Shown here: positions 52,400 through 61,746 of the stretch, one piece after another
Layout: every line of letters starts with the position of its first letter
Numbering within the stretch: the first letter of the stretch is position 1
NCBI RefSeq assembly: GCF_023276405.1
Contig: NZ_JALRMO010000001.1
Location: 5,270,001-5,334,000, forward strand
Source of the DNA: Paenibacillus hamazuiensis
GTDB taxonomy: Bacteria > Bacillota > Bacilli > Paenibacillales > NBRC-103111
Reading direction: 5' to 3'
Length of the DNA: 64,000 nucleotides
The notes under the pieces: generated by a model
What the model was told of the DNA's origin: nothing
Database searches by the model: none
The model's input: only the letters and a program-made list of their open reading frames with translations
Program-made: the position numbers and the translations under genes

Positions 52400-52876
52400 C
52401 TACCGATGCAGCTTTAAAAATGCCGCCCTCGCCTCGTCATACACCCGCTTCAAAGGCACACCGTGCTCTTTCGCAGCTTTTTCGCAATCTTTAAATTCCG
52501 GTGCGAACTGCACGAGCTCCCGCTTGTAAAAACCCGCCTTCACGGAAACAGGCCCCCAAGGCGTCTCCACGGTGACAAACTGCCGTCCCAGCCGGTGGCA
52601 GGCCGCCCGCATATAACGAATCCCGAGCGTTGTCGTCTCGGCAAAAATGACATCCTCGATCGCCTCCAGCCGCTCTTCGTTCACGAGCACGTTCAGCATA
52701 ATGCCGGGGCGTCCTTTTTTCATGATGATCGGGATCCAATATACGTCGTTGGCGCCTGCGTCAAACAGCTTGTCCGAAATCGGAGAGCACCATTCCGGAT
52801 TCATGTCGTCCAAATTAGCCTGAATAAGCAGCATGCCTTCATCCACATGCTCTTCCCGGTGATCGAAGCCGGCCAT
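52400..52876 (-). CDS. larC2: LarC2-type nickel insertion protein (C-terminal LarC domain), separate and inverted
   Basis: The 158-residue protein starts MAGFDHREEHVDEG with GGGGAGGGG six bases upstream. It then shows the LarC C-terminal hallmark block: LLIQANLDDMNPEWCSPISD, FDAGANDVYWIPIIMKKGRPG and ETTTLGIRYMRAACHRLGR, ending APEFKDCEKAAKEHGVPLKR. In full LarC this domain follows the LarC1 part; in Lactiplantibacillus plantarum it is joined by a programmed frameshift. Here it is a free-standing gene on the opposite strand, about 1.5 kb from larC1. It must assemble with LarC1 in trans. Confidence 0.92.
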   Translation of the reverse strand: MAGFDHREEHVDEGMLLIQANLDDMNPEWCSPISDKLFDAGANDVYWIPIIMKKGRPGIMLNVLVNEERLEAIEDVIFAETTTLGIRYMRAACHRLGRQFVTVETPWGPVSVKAGFYKRELVQFAPEFKDCEKAAKEHGVPLKRVYDEARAAFLKLHR

Positions 52877-53032
52877 CGCGATCCCCTCCCCAATGTATAA
52901 ATTATACCATAAACCTTTTCCCTGATTTGGATAAAAACATGCAGCCGGGTGCATCCTAATCGATAATGCGCAGCGCTTATTACCTCATCCCGCTGCGTCC
53001 CCAACCTATCCGGCTTTAAGGAGGTACCACCG

Positions 53033-54055
53033 ATGAAACCAGGAAGGATGCGTCCTTACTTTGTATATTTTTTAAGCGTGCTGCTGCTGGCGCAGATTTG
53101 GCTCGCACCGCCGGCAAGTGCCGAAACGGGAAGCCAGCCGAACGACATGAAAAAAACGTTTGCCGATAGAAAGGATTTGTTCGACAAGGTCAGCGCTTTG
53201 ACCGGCATTCCGTGGTATTACCTGGCAGCAGTCGATCAATATGAACGTGCTATGGGGCTGGCGAAAAAGCGGCCTGCCGCCGGAAAACTCGTCTCGATTC
53301 ATTTTACCGAGCTGCAATGGGTTGGGGTGCTGAATCCGGATCATGCCGATACGAACGTCGCCTCCATCCGGTTGTTCCAGGGCCTCGGACGCGACGGCTC
53401 CGGGGACGGCATCGCGGATCGCAGCAACGATCTGGATGTGCTGTACTCGATGGCCGAGCTGCTTCTCCAATACGGAACGCACGACGAGGACATGCGGATC
53501 GGCTTGTGGGAGTATTACCAAAACACGAGAAGCGTCGATCGTATCGAGCAATTTGCCAAAATTTACGCCAGGTTCGACACACTCGACCTTCATGAACATA
53601 CGTTCGTCATGCCGTTAAAAAGCGAATACACATACCGCAGCACATGGGGAGCAAGCCGCGGCTGGGGCGGATACCGCATTCATGAGGGCACCGATATTTT
53701 TGCCGATTACGGGGTTCCCGTGCGCAGCGCAACCTGCGGCGTCATTGAAGAGATGGGCTGGAACCCTTACGGCGGATGGCGCATCGGAATTCGCGATCTG
53801 AACAGCGTTTACCATTATTACGCCCACCTGTCGGGCTTCAACAAAGAGTTGAAGGAAGGCGACGTCATGAAGCCGGGGCAGGTGATCGGATGGGTCGGCA
53901 GCTCCGGCTACGGAAAGCCGGGAACGTCCGGCAAATTCCCGCCTCACCTGCACTACGGTCTGTATCGCGACAACGGCCTTACCGATTGGTCGTTCGACCC
54001 TTACCCGCACCTGAAAAAATGGGAGCGCGAGGAGCGGCGGCGCGGCAAAAAGTAG
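53033..54055 (+). CDS. M23-family peptidase, LytH/YunA-like
   Basis: The 340-residue secreted zinc endopeptidase has a signal peptide (about 1-30, ending ASA). A central helical region follows (40-180), then the M23 domain with HEGTDIFADYG and HLHYGLY as metal-binding motifs (about 215-320). LytH (YunA) of B. subtilis trims spore cortex peptidoglycan side chains. Its gene neighbours yunB and lipA here as well, supporting that identity. AAGGAGG precedes the ATG. Confidence 0.88.
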   Translation: MKPGRMRPYFVYFLSVLLLAQIWLAPPASAETGSQPNDMKKTFADRKDLFDKVSALTGIPWYYLAAVDQYERAMGLAKKRPAAGKLVSIHFTELQWVGVLNPDHADTNVASIRLFQGLGRDGSGDGIADRSNDLDVLYSMAELLLQYGTHDEDMRIGLWEYYQNTRSVDRIEQFAKIYARFDTLDLHEHTFVMPLKSEYTYRSTWGASRGWGGYRIHEGTDIFADYGVPVRSATCGVIEEMGWNPYGGWRIGIRDLNSVYHYYAHLSGFNKELKEGDVMKPGQVIGWVGSSGYGKPGTSGKFPPHLHYGLYRDNGLTDWSFDPYPHLKKWEREERRRGKK

Positions 54056-54066
54056 CCTTTGCAGCC

Positions 54067-54116
54067 AAAAAGGATGCTCCTTGGGCGGTGGCAAACCGCA
54101 AGGAACATCCTTTTTT
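54067..54116. terminator. Bidirectional terminator between M23 gene and yunB
   Basis: AAAAAGGATG...CATCCTTTTTT with inner GGCGGT/ACCGC stem; T-runs both ways. Confidence 0.9.
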
Positions 54117-54143
54117 AATGCATCAACGGCGGCCGGCGATCGC

Positions 54144-54929
54144 TCATTTTTTGACGCCCGCTGAGCTTTCCTCGGCTTTAGGCGCTTCGTTCTTCCCGCT
54201 CGGCGCCATGTGGAGGCCGGGCAGCGATATGCTCGGCGGGAGAGCACCTGAACTTCCGCCAACCGGATTGCCTTTGCCGTCGAAATAATACGTCGGCACG
54301 TCGCCGACGACGAGCGAATACGAAATCGGCACCTCCGTTTCGACGATCTCCGGCTCCGAATCAAACGGGATGATGATGGTCACTTCGGCTATGATGCGCA
54401 AATACACTTCGACGAGGATCATATTGATGCCGGCGTTTTGGTACCTGGTGCTGAGATCCACCTTTACCGCGCCGGCCGGCACAAGTCGAATCGGGATGTC
54501 CGGGCCAAACGAGGCGAGGATGGCGCTGTTCATCGCCTGCCCGAGCGGAATATGCTCCGGGATTTCCTTCAAATTTTTGAGGAGCGTATCGACGGTTGTG
54601 ATCGTGTCGGACGTAATTTTCATATGCTCTGCATAATTGAGCGTAAAGCCGGTCACCTTGCCGCTTGCGTCCGTCCGCCAGTCGATCAGCTTGTCGTAAT
54701 TCGTCCCTTGGCTCATCCTCTCCGTAATGGCTGTGTTGATCGACTGCGTCGCCAGCTGCTTGATGCGGATTTTGGCCAGATTCATCAGCGGCGGCTTTAA
54801 ATTTTTCTCAATGTAGATAAACGATTGGATCGAAAACAGCATGAAAATAAGCAGCGCAATGAGTATATTGCGCTTGACATGTTTGGCGGGTGCGGGCCTG
54901 CTTTTCCATCGCCGTCTGAGCACGAGCAT
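54144..54929 (-). CDS. yunB: Sporulation protein YunB
   Basis: The 261-residue protein has one N-terminal helix (about 20-40), then the YunB domain: FIYIEKNLKPPLMNLAKIRI, QSINTAITERM, HIPLGQAMNSAILASFGPDI and INMILVEVYLRIIAEVTIIIPF. It has an extended Gly/Ser/Pro tail. YunB is a spore-forming-specific membrane protein required for efficient sporulation. The start at MLVLRRRWK has GGGGG nine bases upstream; earlier in-frame starts have no ribosome site. Confidence 0.9.
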   Translation of the reverse strand: MLVLRRRWKSRPAPAKHVKRNILIALLIFMLFSIQSFIYIEKNLKPPLMNLAKIRIKQLATQSINTAITERMSQGTNYDKLIDWRTDASGKVTGFTLNYAEHMKITSDTITTVDTLLKNLKEIPEHIPLGQAMNSAILASFGPDIPIRLVPAGAVKVDLSTRYQNAGINMILVEVYLRIIAEVTIIIPFDSEPEIVETEVPISYSLVVGDVPTYYFDGKGNPVGGSSGALPPSISLPGLHMAPSGKNEAPKAEESSAGVKK

Positions 54930-55033
54930 GAGCTTTCCCCCCGTTTGCGCGCTTATCCGGCCCTTTTTCGACTTAGCCGGGCCGGCCCCTTTGTACAGCA
55001 CATGGTACAGCTTATGCGCCTGTGGGACAAAAA

Positions 55034-55064
55034 AGAAGAGCCGCTTTCCCTGAGCGGCTCTTCT
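55034..55064 (-). terminator. Terminator after the broken MCP gene
   Basis: AGAAGAGCCGCT / AGCGGCTCTTCT around a seven-base loop, TTTTTT on the minus strand. Confidence 0.9.
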
Positions 55065-55077
55065 TACAATCATGCTC

Positions 55078-56924
55078 TTACACCTGAAAAACTTTGATCA
55101 AAGATTTCAATTCGTTCATCAATTTGTGGAGCGACTTTGCGGAAGAAGCGACATTTTCCATAATGGCGGACTGTTCTTCCGACGATCCGGCGACCGATTG
55201 GGCGTTTGCCGCCGATTCTTTGGCGACGCTGACCATATCTTCGATTGAAGCGGTAATTTCCTCCGTCCCGGCGGAAAGCTGCTCGGTCGTTGCGGAAACC
55301 TCCTGGATTTGTTCGGACACTTGCAAAATCAAGGAACGAACGGTGCCGAACGACTGCCCGATGTGCTCCATCTTCCGGACGCCTTCATTGATGGCGACGA
55401 CGTTTTGCTGCATCGAGTCCATCGCTTCTGCGGAGGAGGTTTGGGTGAGCTGGATCAAATTAACGATTTCGGATACCGAACGGCTCGTCTGCTCGGCCAG
55501 CTTCTTGACTTCTCCCGCAACAACGGCGAAACCGCGTCCGTGCTCGCCGGCCCGGGCCGCTTCGATTGACGCGTTCAAAGCAAGCAGCGACGTTTGGTTT
55601 GAAATATCCGATATCACGTCCACAATATGACCGATCTCATCGGAATGTTTATTAAGCTGTTCGATCACCGACGCGGTTTGATGAGCGGCGGACCCGATGA
55701 CGTTCATCTGTTCGATGGCGGACTGAATCTCTACATACCCGCTTTCCACTTCCTTGGCGACATCGACCGTTTGATCCGAAACAATCGCCGACGACTCGGC
55801 AATACGCTGAATGCCGACCGCCATTTCCTCCATCGCCCGCGCAGACTGCTCGGCCCCCTGAAGCTGGGAATCCGCACCGCTCGCAACCCCCTGGATGGAC
55901 GACGCGATTTCCGCCGAAGCGTGAGACGACTGTTCCGCAGATTCGAGCAGTTCATCCGAAGCGGTCGCCACCTCCCCGACCGTTATATGGATTTTACCGA
56001 CCATGGAGGCTAAAGAGTCGACCATCGAGTTGATGTTGCCGCTCATCTGTCCGAGCTCGTCGCCGGAGCGGACCGACACCCTGTCGTTCAAATGGCCGTC
56101 CGCCACCTTCTTCACCACATTTGAAATCGCTAAAATCGGCTTGATAACGATATTGGCGATAACAATCGAAATCCATCCGTATACGTAACGGTGCCGTTCG
56201 GATTTTCCAAAATCGTTTTCAATGCGTCCCGGGCGCTTGGATTTTTTTCAAAATCCGCAGCTTTCTTGCCGATTCTTTCCTTGTCCGGATAAGTGTAGTA
56301 TTCGCCGTTACCCGAGATGATGTAGCCGAACCCGGTCTGAGCGACTTTGATGCTTTCGGTCAGCTTGGTTAAAGTATCGGGCGATACCGTCGCCGAGACC
56401 AGACCGGCCAAATTGCCGGAATTGTCCAAAATCGGCACGGCAATCGGCAAAACGTATTTGCCGGTCTTCTTGCTCACGAGCATGTCCGAAACAACAGGCT
56501 TTTTGGTCTGCTGCATCTTTTTAAAATAATCCCTGTCCGCTATGTTGATCGCCACGTTGTTGACGTCAACGCCTTCGCCGTTAGCTTTGATCAGATTAAA
56601 GCCTTCAATCTGCCGGTCGCTGTCGTCAATCATTTTTAAAATGGGCAGAAGTACTTTCGGGTCTCCCGTTTTAAATTCGGGATGCAGGTTAATCAGTTCT
56701 TCCATGGACGATATTTTCAATTGCAGCCATTCATCCAGCCTGAAAATGTTGAGCTGCGCCACATCCTGCTGGATCTGCTGGTTGTCGCTTTGGGAGATAT
56801 AGCGAAGATAACCCGAGAAAAATACAGTGGAAACAATCAGGGGAAGAATCGAGAGCACTAACAATACGACAAGCAGTTTGATGCGAATAGACACGCTTTT
56901 GAAACCCCAGCCAGATGCTTTCAT
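55078..56924 (-). pseudogene. Methyl-accepting chemotaxis protein with internal deletion/frameshift
   Basis: The 5' part (56924 to about 56170) has helix I, then a dCache sensor with NVAINIADRDYFKKMQQTKK and TGFGYIISGNGEYYTYPD, but breaks off in GTVTYTDG. The 3' part (55078 to about 56180, other frame) begins with a partial second helix ([20 protein letters not shown]) followed by HAMP and a complete signalling domain ([39 protein letters not shown]). About 80-100 residues of sensor and helix II look deleted at 56175-56190, with a frame change. The start MKASGWGF has GGAGG upstream. Confidence 0.85.
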
Positions 56925-57062
56925 CATCGAGCCTCCATAGATGTGCAAAATTTGACAGTACTCATCATATATTGTCGGCTTATGACGATTAAAAGTAAAT
57001 ATCTGGTGTCCATTTTTTAAGTAAATTTAATTTATGCTTTTCCTTTCCCCCAACGCATCCAA

Positions 57063-58085
57063 TCATCCGTTGTTGCAGATTAAATCGTTGCTGACTCGCA
57101 GCAGCTCCGCGGTGCCGGGAGCAGGATAAAACTCCGTCCGGTTTCTCCCGAACTTCTTGGCCTGATACAAACCCCTGTCGGCTGCCTCAAGAATGTCCTG
57201 CGGATTCCCGTCCGATTGAGGGACGGTGACGGCCGCCCCGAGACTGACGGTCATCAGCCCGCTGTCATTCTGCGCCCCATGCGGAATCGCGAGCGCCAAA
57301 ACCGCTTCATGAATGCGTTCGGCCACAACCGACATCCCAAATTCGTCGGTATCCGGCAGCAGTATCACGAATTCTTCCCCGCCGTATCTGGCAATGAAAT
57401 CGTTCGGCCGTTTCAGCGCGGACCTGAGCGCATTGGCCATTTCCTTGAGGCACGCGTCGCCCATCTGATGCCCGAAGCGGTCGTTGTAAGCTTTGAAATG
57501 GTCGATATCGCACATAATGACCGACAACGGCGTGCCGGTTCTAAGCGACTCCTTCCATGTGCGCTCGAATGTCTCTTCGAAGGAGCGGCGGTTTGCAACC
57601 CCGGTTAGGCCGTCTTGACGAGACTGCTCCATCAGCTTCCTGTTCATTTCCTGGAGGTTTCCAAATTCCTCCTTCAAACGGAGCTCGGCCGCCTTCCGCT
57701 CCGTAATATCGCGAAACGTCATCATCAGAGCCGGCCGCCCGTCATACCGGATGCGCGATATCGCGCCTTCCACGGGGAAAAATCCCCCCTTAAGGCTCGT
57801 AAACTTATATTCGAATGGAAGCGAAGCCGGCTCTCCCCGAAACAAACGCATGATTTGCTCGGCCGCTTCCTTCGTATCGTCGGGATGAATGAAATCGAAG
57901 ACGCTTATCCCGGTTAATCGATCCGGGTTCGCTGCGCCCAACAGATGAACGGCGCTTCGATTGGCCAGAACGGCTTTATTTTTTTGAAAAACGACAATCG
58001 CATCCGGAGACCGGTCAATCATCGACTTGTATGTCTCCATCATAGGATCGGAGGCCTTTCTACGTTTTTTCCAAAAACCCAACAT
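57063..58085 (-). CDS. PAS-GGDEF diguanylate cyclase
   Basis: The 340-residue soluble protein has a PAS domain (about 15-135; IDRSPDAIVVFQKNKAVLAN... MTFRDITERKAAE), a short coiled linker and a GGDEF domain (about 160-320). The latter has QDGLTGVANRRSF, CDIDHFKAYNDRFGH and the intact active-site loop RYGGEEF, with an R-x-x-D-like inhibitory site not evident. It should make c-di-GMP in response to a cytosolic PAS cue. Neighbours are a broken MCP and pckA, which do not define its role. Confidence 0.93.
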   Translation of the reverse strand: MLGFWKKRRKASDPMMETYKSMIDRSPDAIVVFQKNKAVLANRSAVHLLGAANPDRLTGISVFDFIHPDDTKEAAEQIMRLFRGEPASLPFEYKFTSLKGGFFPVEGAISRIRYDGRPALMMTFRDITERKAAELRLKEEFGNLQEMNRKLMEQSRQDGLTGVANRRSFEETFERTWKESLRTGTPLSVIMCDIDHFKAYNDRFGHQMGDACLKEMANALRSALKRPNDFIARYGGEEFVILLPDTDEFGMSVVAERIHEAVLALAIPHGAQNDSGLMTVSLGAAVTVPQSDGNPQDILEAADRGLYQAKKFGRNRTEFYPAPGTAELLRVSNDLICNNG

Positions 58086-58186
58086 GCTGCTACCCCCTCA
58101 CTCTGTCGAACAGTAATACAATTATCGGCACAATCGGGATGAACCTTTAGGATGATTAATTTTTCTTTAACTTCTTTAATAAAAGG

Positions 58187-58225
58187 AAAAAAAGCCCAGC
58201 TCCCCGCAATGCGGGAACCGGGCTT
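58187..58225 (-). terminator. Terminator of the gapB-pckA operon
   Basis: On the minus strand AAGCCCGGTTCCCGCA pairs with TGCGGGGAGCTGGGCTT, followed by seven T. It lies 18 bases after the pckA stop. Confidence 0.9.
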
Positions 58226-58243
58226 TTCGGCTGCATATCCAGT

Positions 58244-59809
58244 TTATCGGGCCTTCGGTCCCGCCTGACGAATCGATTCCGGAACCTCCTTGAATTTTTC
58301 AAAGTTGCGGATAAACTGCTCGGCAAGCTCCTTCGCCTTGCGGTCGTAGCTTTCCGGATCGGACCACGTGCTGCGCGGCTGCAGCACCTCGGACGGCACC
58401 CCGGGAACCACTTCCGGCACGCCGATGCCGAAGACAGGGTCCGGGCGGAACGCAGCGTTCTCCAGCGTTCCGTTCAGCGCCGCGGTGACCATCGCCCGGG
58501 TGTACGCCAGCTTCATGCGCTCGCCTACGCCGTAAGGCCCTCCGGACCAGCCGGTGTTGACCAAATAGACGCGCGCCTGGTGCCGGTCGATCCGCTCGCC
58601 CAGCATTTGCGCGTACACTTCGGGACGCAGCGGCAGGAAAGGCGCTCCGAAGCAGGCGGAGAAGGTCGCTTCCGGCTCTGTAACGCCGCGTTCGGTGCCG
58701 GCCAGCTTCGAGGTGTAACCCGAGAGGAAGTGGTACATCGCCTGCGCCTTGCTCAGCTTCGCGATCGGCGGCAGCACTCCGGAGGCATCCGCCGTCAAAA
58801 ACACAATCACGTTCGGGTGGCCTGCTTTTCCGGGAATGACGGCATTCGGAATATGCTCGACCGGATAAGCAGCCCGCGTGTTTTCCGTCACGCTGCCATC
58901 GTTATAGTCCGGGATGCAGGACTTTGGATCGAGCGTCACGTTTTCGAGCACGGCGCCATACGTGATCGCGTTCCAAATTTGCGGCTCCTTCTCGGCGGAG
59001 AGGTTGATGCATTTCGCGTAGCAGCCGCCTTCGAAATTGAATACGCCGCTGTCCGACCAGCCATGCTCGTCATCGCCGATCAGCTTTCGGCCCGGGTCGG
59101 CGGACAAGGTCGTTTTGCCGGTGCCGGATAGGCCGAAAAACAGCGCCACGTCCCCTTGCTCCCCTACGTTGGCGGAGCAGTGCATCGGGAACACGCCCTT
59201 CATCGGCAGCAGGTAATTGAGCACGGTGAAAATCGACTTTTTCATTTCGCCGGCATATTCCGTTCCCCCGATCAGCACGAGTTTTCTTTCGAACGATACG
59301 GCAATGAACGTTTCGCTGCGGGTGCCGTCGAGGCTCGGCTCAGCCTTCAGCCCCGGCAGAGCGATCACGGTGAATTCCGGTTTATGCGAAAGCAGCTCCC
59401 GCGCGGATGGCCTTATGAACAGCTGACGCACGAACAGATTATGCCAAGCGCGCTCGTTGACGATGCGGATCGGCAGCCGGTAAGACTCGTCGGCGCCCGC
59501 GTAACCGTCGAACACGAACAGCTCCTTATCGGCCATATAATCCTGCGCCTTCTGAAACAGCCGCTCGAAATGGGCACGAGACATCGGCTGATTGACCGGC
59601 CCCCAGGCGATGTGCTCCATCACGGAAGGCTCCTGAACGATATATTTGTCTTTCGGCGATCGGCCCGTATACTTGCCGGTCATGGCGCGCAGCGCTCCTG
59701 TCGAAGACAATGTGCCCTCCCCCCGCTGCAGAGCGACTTCGATCAATTTCGATACGGGCAAGTTCTCGTGAACCAGTTTCATTTCGACTGCATTAACATG
59801 GTTTCGCAT
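58244..59809 (-). CDS. pckA: ATP-dependent phosphoenolpyruvate carboxykinase
   Basis: The 521-residue enzyme converts oxaloacetate plus ATP to PEP, the entry step of gluconeogenesis. Motifs are RSPKDKYIV (substrate), the kinase-1a loop [13 protein letters not shown] and kinase-2 [20 protein letters not shown], plus NTGWSGG. The start [10 protein letters not shown] was chosen with GGGAG nine bases upstream. It overlaps the 3' end of gapB by 31 bases, so translation is probably coupled. It is the last gene of the unit. Confidence 0.95.
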   Translation of the reverse strand: MRNHVNAVEMKLVHENLPVSKLIEVALQRGEGTLSSTGALRAMTGKYTGRSPKDKYIVQEPSVMEHIAWGPVNQPMSRAHFERLFQKAQDYMADKELFVFDGYAGADESYRLPIRIVNERAWHNLFVRQLFIRPSARELLSHKPEFTVIALPGLKAEPSLDGTRSETFIAVSFERKLVLIGGTEYAGEMKKSIFTVLNYLLPMKGVFPMHCSANVGEQGDVALFFGLSGTGKTTLSADPGRKLIGDDEHGWSDSGVFNFEGGCYAKCINLSAEKEPQIWNAITYGAVLENVTLDPKSCIPDYNDGSVTENTRAAYPVEHIPNAVIPGKAGHPNVIVFLTADASGVLPPIAKLSKAQAMYHFLSGYTSKLAGTERGVTEPEATFSACFGAPFLPLRPEVYAQMLGERIDRHQARVYLVNTGWSGGPYGVGERMKLAYTRAMVTAALNGTLENAAFRPDPVFGIGVPEVVPGVPSEVLQPRSTWSDPESYDRKAKELAEQFIRNFEKFKEVPESIRQAGPKAR

Positions 59810-60822
59810 CCGGCCGTCTCCCTCTCCTGAATGATTTGTGCGAGCTCCACCACTCTGCTGGCGTAAGCCCATTCATTGTCATACCAAGCCATCACCTTGA
59901 TTTGATCGCCCATCGTCATCAGGGACAATCCATCCACAACCGCGGAATGCGGGCAGCCGATGAAATCCGAGGATACGAGCGGCTCCTCGGTATAATCGAG
60001 ATAACCTTTCATGCCGCCTTCGGCCGCCTCGCGAAACGCCGCTTTCACCTCGTCGAGAGACGCCGTCCGCCTGACCTGAACCGTCAAGTCGATCATCGAC
60101 ACGTCCTGCGTCGGCACGCGGAGCGAGACGCCTTGCACATAGGGAGCAAGATGCGGCAGCACGCCCGCCAATGCCTTTCCAACCCCCGTCGTCGTAGGTA
60201 CGATCGATTGCGTACAGGCCCGCGCCCGGCGCAAATCCTTGTGCGGGTTGTCCAGATGATTTTGGTCGGACGTGAACGAATGCACCGTCGTCATCCAGCC
60301 GCCGCGGATTTGAAACGCCCGGTCGAGCACGCTCAAAACAGGCGCGATGCAGTTCGTCGTGCAGGAAGCCGCGGACACAAAACGATGTTCGGACGGGTCG
60401 TACAGATGATCGTTGACGCCCATGACGACCGTAAGGTCCATCTCTTGTCCGGGTGCCGTGATAAGCACACGCTCCGCCCCGGCAGATACGTGCCTCTCGG
60501 CCCCCTGCCTGCTGTTGAACTTGCCCGTCGCATCGATGACCAGCCTCACACCCAGCGAGTGCCATGGTATACATTCGGGCTCGCGCTGCGATACCATCGC
60601 GATTGTGCGCCCGTTGATGACCAGATGGCCGTCTTTTACGGAAATATCCGCATTCCATCTGCCGTGAACCGTATCATATTTCAAAAGATGGGCTATCGTT
60701 TCTGCCGGATAAGTGCAATTAATCGCCTTCAAGTCTACAAGCGGTTCGGACGAGGAAAAAATATGCCTGACCAGCAGTCGGCCGATTCTCCCCATGCCGC
60801 TGATGCCAACTCCCTGTGCCAT
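59779..60822 (-). CDS. gapB: Glyceraldehyde-3-phosphate dehydrogenase, gluconeogenic GapB-like
   Basis: The 347-residue dehydrogenase has [13 protein letters not shown] with the catalytic Cys, [12 protein letters not shown] as the NAD(P)-fold start and [15 protein letters not shown] at the C-terminus. Pairing with pckA in an operon, and the residues after MGRIGR, suggest the gluconeogenic GapB rather than glycolytic GapA; cofactor preference (NADP) is inferred. In B. subtilis gapB and pckA are separate but both repressed by CcpN on sugars. An AAGGAGG site precedes the ATG. Confidence 0.9.
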   Translation of the reverse strand: MAQGVGISGMGRIGRLLVRHIFSSSEPLVDLKAINCTYPAETIAHLLKYDTVHGRWNADISVKDGHLVINGRTIAMVSQREPECIPWHSLGVRLVIDATGKFNSRQGAERHVSAGAERVLITAPGQEMDLTVVMGVNDHLYDPSEHRFVSAASCTTNCIAPVLSVLDRAFQIRGGWMTTVHSFTSDQNHLDNPHKDLRRARACTQSIVPTTTGVGKALAGVLPHLAPYVQGVSLRVPTQDVSMIDLTVQVRRTASLDEVKAAFREAAEGGMKGYLDYTEEPLVSSDFIGCPHSAVVDGLSLMTMGDQIKVMAWYDNEWAYASRVVELAQIIQERETAGCETMLMQSK

Positions 60823-60848
60823 ATGACGCCTCCTTATCTGTTTGATAT

Positions 60849-60862
60849 ATAGTGTATACTAT
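60849..60862. promoter_or_regulatory. Candidate operator upstream of gapB
   Basis: ATAGT-GTAT-ACTAT is a short dyad 26 bases before the gapB start, in an AT-rich promoter region. Possible repressor (CcpN-type) site, but I cannot match the published motif with certainty. Confidence 0.3.
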
Positions 60863-60930
60863 TTATTATTTATTGTACATTATATATTTTAATTAATATG
60901 TTATAAATGTGTGAACAAACATATATAACA

Positions 60931-61260
60931 CCCCCTAAATCGAGGAGGTCACCCCCTAAATCCCCCTCCAGGGGGACCCCATGCTTCCGAAGCCGGCTTT
61001 GCTCCGCAAAGCCCTCAAGGCGCTCGGGCGCCCTGGACCCGCCCGGTAGAGGGAACGCTCGCTGCTAGGGTCGCGTTTGTCCTGCATGGATTTTTTTGCT
61101 TGCGGGCAAAAAATCCGATTCCGGACACGCTTCACTTTTGGAGCAGTGGTGCAAGGAGCAGTCCGTGCCTCGGGCCCGCGGTTGTCCGGCACGATTCGGC
61201 TGTCGCCGAATTGGTGCCGGACCCGCTCTCCCTTTTCCGCGATAACCGGCATAACTTTGA
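60931..61260. repeat. Dispersed palindromic repeat, family A, long copy
   Basis: CACCCCCTAAATCGAGGAGG leads into GGGGGACCCCATGCTTCCGA, the CCGGCTTTGCTCCGCAAAGC hairpin, GGCGCTCGGGCGCCCTGGAC, a TGCATGGATTTTTTTGC hairpin, and a 39-nt hairpin at 61184-61222. It fills part of the 920-bp spacer between gapB and the two-component genes. Confidence 0.85.
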
Positions 61261-61299
61261 CCACTGCCTAACTCCCCCCTAACAAGGACACCAAGCGCC

Positions 61300-61505
61300 A
61301 ACCCTCACGGATAAAGGAACTACAATGCGCTAAAACGGCCATTTCGAGTGATTTGCCAGAAATAAAGGAACTGTGATGCTTTATTGGTATGTTTTTCCGA
61401 TCCCCACACCCTTTTTCACCGATTTAGCGAATCTCAGTTCCTCTATTTTTTCGGATGCTCCCACATACCCGGAAATAACGAACGACAGTTCCTCTATACT
61501 AACCA
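61300..61505. repeat. Dispersed repeat family B cluster
   Basis: GGATAAAGGAACTACAATGC, AAATAAAGGAACTGTGATGC, TTTAGCGAATCTCAGTTCCT and ACGACAGTTCCTCTATAC alternate in both orientations. It parallels 11640-11860. Confidence 0.6.
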
Positions 61506-61559
61506 CTTACCACCAACTACCGCGATTCCTTGCAAACCCGTTAACCCGACAATATTGCG

Positions 61560-61682
61560 CTCCCAGCGCCCGGGATCCGCCCGTTGGGAGTTACTGCGTG
61601 CCTCAGCCCGCGACAGTCCGGCACGATTCGGCTGGCGCCGAATTGGTGCCGGACCCGTTCTCCTTTTGGCAGCAACCAGCAC
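61560..61682. repeat. Family A distal part, second hairpin copy
   Basis: GCGCCCGGGATCCGCCCGTT leads to a hairpin at 61616-61654, which differs from 61184-61222 by one base. Confidence 0.75.
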
Positions 61683-61734
61683 AAAAAAAGCATGTCCTAT
61701 ACCCGTTGCTGCACGGATTTAGGACATGCTTTTT
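61683..61734 (-). terminator. Terminator of the two-component operon
   Basis: GCATGTCCTA (61690-61699) pairs with TAGGACATGC (61720-61729). Seven T follow on the minus strand. Confidence 0.85.
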
Positions 61735-61746
61735 CGTATCATTACA

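Noticed and set aside
60849-60862. A confident CcpN site at gapB
   Set aside because: The dyad is short and I cannot match the published motif exactly, so it is listed only as a weak candidate.
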